Positions 8,827 to 16,353 of a stretch of DNA of 64,000 nt are shown piece after piece; within the stretch, counting starts at the first letter, position 1, and every line of letters begins with the position of its first letter. The stretch is from Faecalibacterium sp. UBA1819 (GTDB lineage: Bacteria > Bacillota > Clostridia > Oscillospirales > Ruminococcaceae). The notes below the pieces were generated by a model. The model saw only the letters and a list, made by a program, of their open reading frames with translations, searched no databases and had not been told where the DNA came from. A program made the position numbers and the translations under genes. The stretch covers positions 62,001 to 126,000 of the forward strand of contig DCEX01000018.1 in NCBI GenBank assembly GCA_002315015.1, read 5' to 3'.

Positions 8827-9252
8827 TTATTTGAGTTCATTTGCGTGAGTAAGCAGTTCAGCAGCTAAAGAATAACCCTGAACATTGAAATAAGCTACTA
8901 CTGCTGCAACCGCCGGACTATAAATAACGTGGAATTTGTAAGTTGAAACGCCTGCCTTATACATTTGATATTCGTCAAGCATTTCTTCCAAAGTGGAAAT
9001 CAAACTCTGAACATTGTCAACATCAATGTTTTCGTCCGGATTGTTTAACATAGCTTTATATTCAGCGATCATATCGCTAAGTTCTGTTACAACATCAGTA
9101 TCATTAGCTGCAAGCTCATCCTCAATAGCTACTATATTTTTCGCTAGCTGTTCATTTTCAGACGTCGGTGTTGCCGCAAAAGCTACGGTAGTCGGTACGA
9201 GCAGTAAAACTGCCAAAAGACAGCTAATAAATGCCTTAAATTTCTTTTTCAT
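8827..9252 (-). CDS. Secreted small hypothetical protein
   Basis: The 141-residue product has a clear Sec signal peptide: MKKKFK, a hydrophobic core, then a likely cleavage after VAFAA. The mature part is acidic and helical, with heptad-like leucines between about residues 50 and 90, and ends in a hydrophobic YSPAVAAVVAYF segment. GGAG lies eight bases before the ATG. It opens an AT-rich stretch and has its own minus-strand neighbour, the 148-residue protein. I do not recognise the family and assign no function. Confidence 0.75.
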   Translation of the reverse strand: MKKKFKAFISCLLAVLLLVPTTVAFAATPTSENEQLAKNIVAIEDELAANDTDVVTELSDMIAEYKAMLNNPDENIDVDNVQSLISTLEEMLDEYQMYKAGVSTYKFHVIYSPAVAAVVAYFNVQGYSLAAELLTHANELK

Positions 9253-9295
9253 AGTTTCAACTCCTTATGCTACCTACTTATTTATTTACTCTTTC

Positions 9296-9742
9296 TTATA
9301 TTTTAATCTGCAAAACAAACAGCTCGTTTGTTTGCTGATCGTAAATCATATAGAGATGGTTTTCATATTTTTCAATATGTTTCCAAGTGTAATTGTGTCC
9401 CCAGTTGGGTTGATGTTCTGAAGCGATATTTATGGTGCTCAAATATTCAGAAATCGCAGATTCAATTGTGGTGTCTTTTTCGCTCTTAAAATCACTTAAA
9501 GAATTTTCGGCTTCTTTCACTGAATATTTGGTATATCGGATTCCGTCACCGTGAAAACTATTGTCCGTTTTTTCCTCAAACTCTTTCTTCATACCATCCG
9601 GCAGTTCGATATTCCAAGTTTGCTCGTAAATTCTTTCGGAACTATAATATACATTACCGGCAATGTATAACCCTGCGGATATTGCAACGAGCACCGCAAT
9701 CACAACGCAACAAATAATAATGGCTTTTTTCTCCTTTTTCAT
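9296..9742 (-). CDS. Single-pass membrane hypothetical protein
   Basis: The 148-residue product has a lysine-rich start (MKKEKK), one membrane helix at about residues 8-28, and an extracytoplasmic domain of roughly 115 residues rich in charged residues and tyrosine. AGGAGA precedes the ATG by about seven bases. It lies just upstream of the secreted 141-residue protein on the same strand with a 43-base gap, so the two may be co-transcribed. No catalytic motif is visible and no function is assigned. Confidence 0.75.
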   Translation of the reverse strand: MKKEKKAIIICCVVIAVLVAISAGLYIAGNVYYSSERIYEQTWNIELPDGMKKEFEEKTDNSFHGDGIRYTKYSVKEAENSLSDFKSEKDTTIESAISEYLSTINIASEHQPNWGHNYTWKHIEKYENHLYMIYDQQTNELFVLQIKI

Positions 9743-9905
9743 AGAAATCTCTCCTATTAGTTATTGTTTTAATCCTTATCATTAACAAGTAAAGATCTCT
9801 TTAAATGCTTGGTTTGCACTTATGATTATATGATAGCATAGTTTATCGAGATTTCAATAAAACCGCCTCATTCGTTGCCTTGGAATGCTTATCTGCGTAT
9901 TATAT

Positions 9906-9947
9906 AAACAAACTGCCCTACAATATTACTTGCAGGGCAGTTTGTTT
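9906..9947. terminator. Strong bidirectional terminator-like hairpin
   Basis: A perfect 14-bp stem, AAACAAACTGCCCT paired with AGGGCAGTTTGTTT, is T-rich on both outer sides. It lies directly after the agrD-like gene on the minus strand. Confidence 0.7.
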
Positions 9948-9952
9948 AATGG

Positions 9953-10102
9953 TTATTTTTTAAATTTTGCCATTGCTGCAGGAACAGTATTCTGATAATA
10001 CCCAAATCTGCAAGCAGAATTACTTGAAGCAATTCCAGTTTTCAACGCAACAGAAGCAAATGCACGACAAACTTTGTCAACTACATTTTCCCTTTTTTTC
10101 AT
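9953..10102 (-). CDS. AgrD-type cyclic lactone autoinducer peptide precursor (orphan)
   Basis: This 49-codon minus-strand gene reads MKKRENVVDKV at its start, continues through an amphipathic helix with KTGIASSNS, then has the core SACRFGYYQ, and ends TVPAAMAKFKK. The layout (charged amphipathic leader, small residues before one Cys, aromatic ring residues, then a Pro-containing basic tail) is that of clostridial AgrD-like precursors. In that family a membrane protease, AgrB, forms a thiolactone with the Cys. An in-frame ATG at 10111 would add three residues; both starts have weak ribosome sites. No agrB is nearby. A strong terminator hairpin follows at 9906-9947. Confidence 0.83.
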   Translation of the reverse strand: MKKRENVVDKVCRAFASVALKTGIASSNSACRFGYYQNTVPAAMAKFKK

Positions 10103-10161
10103 TGCCAACATCTTTTCTTTGAATTTTCATTTTGCAAAAACAAATAAAAAAGTAAAAAGCA

Positions 10162-10188
10162 CCCTATAGTTTTTGCAACTATAGGGTA
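10162..10188 (-). terminator. Minus-strand terminator-like hairpin
   Basis: CCCTATAG pairs with CTATAGGG around a 9-base loop. Read on the minus strand it is followed by TGCTTTTTACTTTTTT. Confidence 0.6.
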
Positions 10189-10229
10189 ACATATATGTGA
10201 TAAATTTTACAATTCAATCGGCTTGTTCG

Positions 10230-10418
10230 TTATTTTGAAATGCCTATTTGATGATTGAATAATACGATGGTGCTTGTAAAAATGCCATCAGCACATTCGA
10301 AAACATAATTTCCGTTATATTTTTGAGCAATAGACTTTATTATAATGTAAATCAAGTAGGCAGCAATACCAATCAGGCATTTAAAAGTCACGATTAAGCA
10401 AGATTTGAAAAAATTCAC
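10230..10418 (-). CDS. Doubtful small membrane peptide, 62 codons
   Basis: A GTG-initiated frame encodes a 62-residue peptide with one strong hydrophobic segment (about residues 8-29) and a second weaker one. Only a weak GGGAT precedes the start. A terminator-like hairpin stands just upstream and another just downstream, so it is unclear what would transcribe it. It lacks the motifs of AgrB. It may be a gene remnant or chance. Confidence 0.3.
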   Translation of the reverse strand: MNFFKSCLIVTFKCLIGIAAYLIYIIIKSIAQKYNGNYVFECADGIFTSTIVLFNHQIGISK

Positions 10419-10439
10419 TTATTTATCCCATAATACGGA

Positions 10440-10497
10440 AAAACCCGATACATTTCCTCATTAATGAATAATAGAAGTGCATCGGATTTTTTTGTTT
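10440..10497. terminator. Bidirectional terminator-like hairpin
   Basis: CCGATACATTT pairs, with two wobble pairs, to AAGTGCATCGG. T7 follows on the plus strand and a shorter T run on the minus strand. Confidence 0.5.
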
Positions 10498-10687
10498 TCA
10501 ACTAAAAAGTTATCACTTAAATCATATTTACATAAATATTTTTTCCTAATTGCACAAACACTTATAGCCGAAGCGTCTTATGTATTATAAGTATAAAAGC
10601 CGGCTGTATATAAACCACAAAAAGCATGGAACTATTTCAGCGGTTATTTTCTGTATGAAAATCAATAGACCAAGGAGAACTGTCATG

Positions 10688-10738
10688 CAAACGCCCGACA
10701 AGATCTGCCAAAGGGCATGTCTTGTCGGGCGTGTTTTG
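10688..10738. terminator. Terminator between the GNAT gene and the AT-rich stretch
   Basis: ACGCCCGACAAG pairs with CTTGTCGGGCGT across a loop of about 20 bases. The hairpin lies at the 3' end of the minus-strand GNAT gene and has TTTTGTT on the plus-strand side. Confidence 0.65.
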
Positions 10739-11233
10739 TTATTGCTTCATTTTTCTAATCTCAAAAGGCTCATTGCAAAGCGATTCTGTTCTTACGCTCT
10801 TAAAGCGCTCGGGGTGAAAATCTTTGCGAATGGAAATACTGTTGAGACAATTGTACCCCAAACTGCGATATAAACGGATGGCCTGTTCGTTTCTTGCGGC
10901 CGCTTCGATATAAAGCGATTCGGAATACTCCCGCACAATTTCCTCAGCACACACAATGGCTTTCGAGCCAAAGCCTTTGTTTCGGTGCTCCGGTTTTACA
11001 TAAAGGTGCTCCAGCCAGTCAATGGCGCCGCCCCGGCTTCCCAAATGAAGAAAGCCGACCACTTCATCGAAAGCCACAATAAAATAAAGTGCATTGCCCT
11101 CGCTCGACCATTGCGTTAAATCCGCCAGTGCCTCGGTGTCTGTTTGTACTTCATCACTATGGGAGAGCCAGAAACCCTGAATGAGCGGCAGCATTTTGCT
11201 TTGTTCAGCGTGGTATTGTTTAAGTTGAAGCAT
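10739..11233 (-). CDS. GNAT family N-acetyltransferase
   Basis: A 164-residue predicted acetyl-CoA-dependent acyltransferase. The acetyl-CoA pyrophosphate loop is visible as LYVKPEHRNKGFGSKAI (the R/Q-x-x-G-x-G/A pattern), preceded by the beta strand ALYFIVAF and followed by YIEAAARNEQAIRLYRSLGY, the usual motif B region. The ATG at 11233 is preferred to the GTG at 11242 because AGAAGGTG lies six bases before the ATG. The substrate (a small amine, antibiotic or protein N terminus) cannot be predicted. It stands between the AT-rich stretch and the DUF262 gene on the same strand. Confidence 0.88.
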   Translation of the reverse strand: MLQLKQYHAEQSKMLPLIQGFWLSHSDEVQTDTEALADLTQWSSEGNALYFIVAFDEVVGFLHLGSRGGAIDWLEHLYVKPEHRNKGFGSKAIVCAEEIVREYSESLYIEAAARNEQAIRLYRSLGYNCLNSISIRKDFHPERFKSVRTESLCNEPFEIRKMKQ

Positions 11234-11272
11234 CTTCGACACCTTCTTATTTCATTTAACTTTTTTCATACA

Positions 11273-13084
11273 TCACAATTCTTTATAATACTTTTCAATG
11301 AATGCGGCTATCATTTTACGGCGTTCCATGAGGAAAGTCTCGTAAGAGGATACGTCCATTGCGTCGATGTTGTACGGAATACAGTTTTCAGTGAGATTGG
11401 AAGCCAAAAGTGCTGTATCAGAAATGTTACCCAGTTGAATTTGCTGACCGGAGCATTGCTGTTTCACCTTAGCAAAATATTCACGGGGAGAATCGTCGCT
11501 GATGGCTTTGTTTACTTGTGTATCAAGATAGACATAATTAGCAACTTGATTATATTTAGATTTATTTGTAATGCCGTGCTTTTTTAAGTATGCCTTTGGG
11601 AAAATATGATGCACATCACCGGAAATTGTAATAAGATCAGAAATTTTAGTGCCGTTCATTAGCAAGGAATTACAGTTTTGGTTGATTTGTGCTGCAATAA
11701 ATGTATTGAAAGCAGGACTGGTTACAGAGGATGTTTCCAAGTTTTGAGGAAGTGTCACCGTCCAGAAAGCGTCAGAAAGGGCGGATGCTTCTACCTCAGA
11801 AAGAAAATTTAAAAAGCCCTTTTCATCAATGCTTCGCATATCTCTCTCCATGACTGTTTCCGGAGAGCCGATATAACGGGAAGTCAGCGTGGACATAACA
11901 AACCACTTTTGCACATATCGTTTGATTTGTGCGTTGGGGATGGCAGGGTCATTAAGAAGAATGAAATACAGTGTATATGCAAAGTCGAGTGTCATGTATG
12001 AGTTAAGCAATTTATTTGAAACAAAACCTGCTCCCTTAATTGCCAGAACAAATTGAGAAAAATGATATTCGTTGATAAAGTTCTGAATACCTGCATCAAG
12101 CTTCTGATAGGATTCTTCAATAACAGTTTCACAATATCCTTTGTTTTTAAAATCTCTGCCTGAAAGAAGACTGACAAGGTCTGCCAGTTTTCCTCTGCGA
12201 AATTGATGCATAAAGGAAACACGAAGCATGTCACCATAGTCCGGGTCATAAATATCATCGTAGTCATTGGCGAGCCATTTAATCTTTGGTGCATATTTAG
12301 AATTTTGAAACGCTGCATCGTGCATCAAAGAAGAATAAAACTCCGGCTTTACAGCAAGATGACAGAAATAATCCACTGTTTTTCTGAGCATATCGCCGCC
12401 GTGTTCTGTATCAGCGGCCATTTTGGACATAACAAAATCCGATTGGCTGAGAGGAGTTCCTTTTGAGTTGATACGGATAAAAATATCTGTTACTTCATCG
12501 ATTTCAAGAGAGTGGTCAAGCTCAATGACGCCGATTTGTCGGTTTGCAATGCCCTTTAATTTATCCAATATGTCAGAGAGGTCATCTAAATCAACGTCAG
12601 GATTAGCTTTGCCATACTCATTTACAAATGCTCTTTGTTTGAAACTGGCTCGGAATAAGACAGAAATATCAGGAATCCATTCTTTGTTTTTTAAATGTGA
12701 TGCGTCTTGTACTGCAAAACGCTTATCTTTATCTGTTGCAAGAGGATGAAACGCAATTTTAATTCTGTCGCGGTTGAAGTTTTCATCCAAAACTTCTTTA
12801 CCGGCGATTGCTGCCATCAGGGCAGTAATACGCTGTTGCCCATCAATCAGTATCTTTTTGCCGTTGGATTTCCCGCCCTCTTTTGTTTGCACGTCGGGGT
12901 TTTTCCAAGTGATGATATACCCCGTAGGATATCCTCTGTATAGTGAGTCAATTAAATCTCTCACTTGACTTTTTTTCCACACAAAAGGGCGCTGAATTTC
13001 TGGAATTACAAAATCTTCTGCTTCAATCAATCCAAGAATTGCACTAATTGAATATTGCATTAAAGTGAATTTTTCACCGGTCAT
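11273..13084 (-). CDS. DUF262/DUF1524 (GmrSD-like) HNH nuclease-type protein
   Basis: A 603-residue protein with two recognisable parts. The N-terminal DUF262 domain shows IQRPFVW near residue 30 and LIDGQQRITAL near residue 80, the ParB/Srx-like pattern thought to bind or hydrolyse NTP. The C-terminal HNH-type DUF1524 region has DVHHIFPK near residue 492, followed by conserved asparagines (NQVANYVYLDTQVNKAI). Proteins of this architecture include the GmrSD type IV restriction enzymes and other phage-defence nucleases. GGAGG lies ten bases before the ATG and inside the end of the fic gene, only three bases separating the two genes. A defence role is inferred from family membership. Confidence 0.88.
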   Translation of the reverse strand: MTGEKFTLMQYSISAILGLIEAEDFVIPEIQRPFVWKKSQVRDLIDSLYRGYPTGYIITWKNPDVQTKEGGKSNGKKILIDGQQRITALMAAIAGKEVLDENFNRDRIKIAFHPLATDKDKRFAVQDASHLKNKEWIPDISVLFRASFKQRAFVNEYGKANPDVDLDDLSDILDKLKGIANRQIGVIELDHSLEIDEVTDIFIRINSKGTPLSQSDFVMSKMAADTEHGGDMLRKTVDYFCHLAVKPEFYSSLMHDAAFQNSKYAPKIKWLANDYDDIYDPDYGDMLRVSFMHQFRRGKLADLVSLLSGRDFKNKGYCETVIEESYQKLDAGIQNFINEYHFSQFVLAIKGAGFVSNKLLNSYMTLDFAYTLYFILLNDPAIPNAQIKRYVQKWFVMSTLTSRYIGSPETVMERDMRSIDEKGFLNFLSEVEASALSDAFWTVTLPQNLETSSVTSPAFNTFIAAQINQNCNSLLMNGTKISDLITISGDVHHIFPKAYLKKHGITNKSKYNQVANYVYLDTQVNKAISDDSPREYFAKVKQQCSGQQIQLGNISDTALLASNLTENCIPYNIDAMDVSSYETFLMERRKMIAAFIEKYYKEL

Positions 13085-13087
13085 AAG

Positions 13088-13693
13088 TTATAATTCCTCC
13101 GTTTTGAAGGTTGTATAACCTTCGTAGTAGTAACTGTGGTCAATGCCTTTCATATACACTTCACGGCTGTGGATGTCATCGGTCAAGGCATTTTTTAAAA
13201 GATATTTAATTTCAATATCTTTAATCGGGCTGCGTTCCATTGCAAGCAGATAGTCCTCTTTATCCACTTTGCTCCAATCCACTACTTTTTTGATTTCCGT
13301 TTTTAAAATGTGGTCAAGCCAAATGCGGGTACTTCGCCCATTGCCTTCACGGACAGGGTGAGCGATATTCATTTCCACATACTTTTCTACGATTTCATCA
13401 AATGTTGACTGCGGCATTTTGTCAATATTTTCAAGCGCTGCTTCGAGATACATCAAAGGTGCAAAGCGGAAATTTCCTTTTGCTAAATTTACGGTACGAA
13501 CTTTTCCGGCAAAGAAATAAATATCTTCAAATAGAAACTGATGAATCTTCTGCAAGGTTGCAAATGTCCCAGCTGGAAGGGAATCAAGCATTCCGTTTTC
13601 AAAAAGCTCTGCCGCTTTTTTCTTGCTGATTCGCTCCTCCTCACGGGCTAGGTCGGCGGAACTGGTAAGCCCTAATTTATTTTCAAGTGCCAT
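13088..13693 (-). CDS. Fic domain protein, class III (C-terminal inhibitory motif)
   Basis: A 201-residue Fic enzyme, a family that transfers AMP or other groups to target proteins. The catalytic loop is HPVREGNGRSTR (residues 112-123), with Val where Phe is usual. The flap hairpin is around KGNFRFAP (72-79). SYYYEG at residues 187-192 matches the [S/T]xxxE[G/N] inhibitory motif at the C terminus, which defines the self-inhibited class III group (NmFic type). The ATG has GGAGGTG upstream. It is the first gene of a two-gene unit with the DUF262 protein. No separate antitoxin gene is present, in keeping with internal inhibition. Confidence 0.9.
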   Translation of the reverse strand: MALENKLGLTSSADLAREEERISKKKAAELFENGMLDSLPAGTFATLQKIHQFLFEDIYFFAGKVRTVNLAKGNFRFAPLMYLEAALENIDKMPQSTFDEIVEKYVEMNIAHPVREGNGRSTRIWLDHILKTEIKKVVDWSKVDKEDYLLAMERSPIKDIEIKYLLKNALTDDIHSREVYMKGIDHSYYYEGYTTFKTEEL

Positions 13694-13748
13694 ATCGCAC
13701 CTCCATTCGTTCGGCGTGGCATTTTCTTGGTGGAATACCTGGTCTCTA

Positions 13749-14903
13749 TTATTCTTTTTGTTGACGAACTAACAGCGCGATATTCTCACAATGCTCCGTT
13801 TGCGGGAACAAATCAACCGGCTGTACGGCTTGGGTGCGGTACAGGGGTGCGAGCATTTGAATGTCACGCGCTTGGGTTTCGGGGTTACAGGAGATATACA
13901 CAATTTTTTCGGGCTGCATTTCCAAAAGTGCCTGCAAAAAATGCTCGGAGCATCCGCTGCGGGGCGGGTCGGTGAAAACGACATCAGCGCGTTTGCCTTG
14001 TGCGGCAAGTTCCACCAGTTTCTGCCCTGCATCGGCACAGACAAAAGAAATATTAGAAACGCGATTGCGTTTTGCATTGCGCACGGCATCCTGTACGGCA
14101 TGGCGGTTTTGTTCAAAGCCCAGCACACGCTTCGCGTGCGGTGCGGCCAAAAGCCCGATGGTGCCTGTACCGCAATAGGCGTCAATCACGGTTTCTTTTC
14201 CGGTCAGCCCGGCAAAGCCGATGGCGGCTTGATAAAGGCGTTCTGTTTGCGCGGGGTTCACCTGAAAAAAGGAAGCTGCGGAAAGCTGAAATGTCATGCC
14301 GCAGAGTTTATCCCGAATAAAACCGCTCCCATACAGCACTTTTTCCTGTCGTCCCAGCACCATGGAAGTAAAATCGGGGTTGATATTTTGCACGACGGTG
14401 GTAATTTCCGGGTGAAGCGCCAGCAAACGGCGTACAAAATTGCGGCTTCCAGGAAACATACTGCGCGCGGTGACAAGCACCACTAAAATTTCCCCCGTTT
14501 GTCTGCCGCAGCGCACCATGGCGTGGCGCAAAAAGCCGGTGCCCTTTCGGTCGTCAAACGGCTCGATGCGAAACTGCTTTGCCAAAGAAGCAATACTGCG
14601 GAAAATTGGGTCGGCTGCCGGATGATGCAGCAAACATTTGGTAAACGGCACCAAGCGGTGAGAATTCGGCGCGTAAGTGCCAAAGACGATTTCATTTTTT
14701 CCTTGGCGGCGAAAGGCAACTTGGCATTTATGACGGTAGCCAAGTGCGTCTGGAGAAGGCAGAATGGGGTGAATTTCACAGCCGCTGGGCATCAGGCGAA
14801 CGACGCTTGCTTGCTTTTGTTCGAGCTGGCGCTCATAAGGAAGCGCCAACAGCTGACAGCCGCCGCACTGGGCGGCGTGAGGACAGGGGATAGACGGTTT
14901 CAC
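13749..14903 (-). CDS. 23S rRNA (uracil-5-)-methyltransferase, RlmC/RlmD (TrmA) family
   Basis: SAM-dependent methylation of a uridine C5 in 23S rRNA is expected, 384 residues. The N terminus carries an iron-sulfur cysteine set (Cys7, Cys13 and Cys16 in CPHAAQCGGC, with a fourth likely in TKCLLHHP). The SAM-binding DAYCGTGTIGL motif lies in the middle. The catalytic nucleophile is Cys339 in YISCNPET, and the late Glu in TEHCENIALL is the likely base. It lacks an N-terminal TRAM domain, making it shorter than RlmD. The GTG start has GAGAGGAG about eight bases upstream, in the gap after the MATE gene, with which it is probably co-transcribed. Confidence 0.9.
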   Translation of the reverse strand: MKPSIPCPHAAQCGGCQLLALPYERQLEQKQASVVRLMPSGCEIHPILPSPDALGYRHKCQVAFRRQGKNEIVFGTYAPNSHRLVPFTKCLLHHPAADPIFRSIASLAKQFRIEPFDDRKGTGFLRHAMVRCGRQTGEILVVLVTARSMFPGSRNFVRRLLALHPEITTVVQNINPDFTSMVLGRQEKVLYGSGFIRDKLCGMTFQLSAASFFQVNPAQTERLYQAAIGFAGLTGKETVIDAYCGTGTIGLLAAPHAKRVLGFEQNRHAVQDAVRNAKRNRVSNISFVCADAGQKLVELAAQGKRADVVFTDPPRSGCSEHFLQALLEMQPEKIVYISCNPETQARDIQMLAPLYRTQAVQPVDLFPQTEHCENIALLVRQQKE

Positions 14904-14909
14904 AGGAAA

Positions 14910-16277
14910 TCACTCCTCTCGCTGCATTTGACGCGACCGCGCCAGGTAGCGCTGAAGCGTAAAGATGAACCAGCCGAACACCACAATGCCTTTCAAAATG
15001 CTGGAAATGCTGATGCTCCACCAAACGCCGTCCAGACCTAACACGGTAGCGGACAGCACTACCGCCATCGGAATGCGCAGCAAATTGCCTACAATGCCGG
15101 AAATAGCGGGCGGCACTGGATGGCCTAGCCCTTGGAATGCGCCGGAAGATGTGATTTCCAGGCACATTAAAAATTGCGAATAGCCCATGATGCGCAGATA
15201 GGACACACCGATTTCCACCACATCTGGCTCTGAAATGAAAATGCGGCAAAGCGGTTCCGGGAACACAATCAAGATGAATGTGGTGAAAATACTCCAAACA
15301 ATCATCAGGCGAATGGCAGTCCAATAGCCCTTTCGGATGCGTTCCGGTTTATTTGCCCCGTAGTTTTGCGCCAAAAACGCATTGACGGCAGTAGCGAAAC
15401 CATCGGCAGTCATATAAGAGATGGATTCAATTTGTGTTCCTACTTTTTGCGCGGCAATGGCAGCATCGCCCCAACCGGCAATCAAACGCGCGATAATCAT
15501 GGAAAGACTGGAAAAAAACATGCTTTGCAGCGAAACGGGCAAGCCGATTTTAGCCACTGCGCACCAATCCTGCCAATGGCTGCGCGAAAAAAGATGAACG
15601 TAGGGGAATAAATGGCTTTCCCGCATGGCTGATAACAAAAACATGACAGATACCACAGCTTGTGCCAAAACGGTAGCCAACGCAGCCCCCGCCACGTTCA
15701 TGCGGGGAAACGGCCCGAGGCCAAAAATCATCAGCGGGTCTAAAATCATGTTTGCAACAAGCCCCACTGCCGTGGAACGAAATACAATAGTGCTGTTCCC
15801 GGTTGCGGTGAAAAGTCCGGTAAAAATCTGCGTGCAGAACGTGAATAAAAAGCCCGAAGCAACCACAATCAGATAAAGCTGGGCATCTTGTGTGACAGCG
15901 GCGCTGTTCAATTTAAAAAACGCAATGAGCGGTACATGGAAAATGAGGCACACGGCAGTGAAAAACGCCATGAGTACCGCACCCATGTGAAAAGCCGTTT
16001 GTGCATAACGTGCCGCAAGAGGTGCGTCGCCGGCACCGATAGCGTGAGCCACCTTGACCTGCGCACCAAGGCGGGGAATGGTAGCAAGCCCTTGTGCCAG
16101 CCAAAGATACATGCCGGCGGCACCCACGGCGGCCACGGCATCCGCAGAAACGCGGCCAATCCAAATCATGTCGATCATGTTGTACGCCATTTGCATCAAC
16201 GAGGTTCCCATAATGGGAAGCGCCAGCCGCGCCAGTGTCGGCGTGATGCGTCCGTTCAATAAATCAATTTTTTGCAT
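14910..16277 (-). CDS. MATE family efflux transporter
   Basis: A 455-residue multidrug and toxin extrusion carrier with about twelve hydrophobic segments in two similar halves. The start, LARLALPIMGTSLMQMAYNM, is the usual TM1 pattern, followed by GRVSADAVAAVGAAG. The second half opens with IGLPVSLQSMFFSSLSMI and contains an ALIAGWG-like repeat. Export is normally coupled to Na+ or H+. AAAGGAAG precedes the ATG. The product could export drugs, bile compounds or metabolites; the substrate cannot be deduced. Only six bases separate its stop from the methyltransferase start. Confidence 0.92.
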   Translation of the reverse strand: MQKIDLLNGRITPTLARLALPIMGTSLMQMAYNMIDMIWIGRVSADAVAAVGAAGMYLWLAQGLATIPRLGAQVKVAHAIGAGDAPLAARYAQTAFHMGAVLMAFFTAVCLIFHVPLIAFFKLNSAAVTQDAQLYLIVVASGFLFTFCTQIFTGLFTATGNSTIVFRSTAVGLVANMILDPLMIFGLGPFPRMNVAGAALATVLAQAVVSVMFLLSAMRESHLFPYVHLFSRSHWQDWCAVAKIGLPVSLQSMFFSSLSMIIARLIAGWGDAAIAAQKVGTQIESISYMTADGFATAVNAFLAQNYGANKPERIRKGYWTAIRLMIVWSIFTTFILIVFPEPLCRIFISEPDVVEIGVSYLRIMGYSQFLMCLEITSSGAFQGLGHPVPPAISGIVGNLLRIPMAVVLSATVLGLDGVWWSISISSILKGIVVFGWFIFTLQRYLARSRQMQREE

Positions 16278-16332
16278 CCAATCTTCCTTTCACATTCTTA
16301 CAACAGTCACACAAAACATCATAGGCTCAACA

Positions 16333-16353
16333 CAGCGGCATTACCCAATGCCG
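16333..16353 (-). terminator. Possible weak terminator overlapping the SNF stop codon
   Basis: GCGGCATT and AATGCCGC form a stem across the end of the gene on the minus strand. The following T tract is poor. Confidence 0.35.

Larger units (their letters stand above)
10103..10738. other. AT-rich intergenic stretch with hairpins
   Basis: Apart from a doubtful 62-codon frame, I see no gene here. The stretch holds three terminator-like stem-loops, at about 10162-10188, 10440-10497 and 10688-10730, and long A/T runs. No agrB remnant or transposase fragment could be recognised. Confidence 0.55.

Noticed and set aside
10230..10418. Possible agrB remnant upstream of the AgrD-like gene
   Set aside because: The 62-residue frame has a hydrophobic helix but lacks AgrB motifs and is separated from agrD by a terminator-like hairpin. 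It is kept only as a doubtful ORF.
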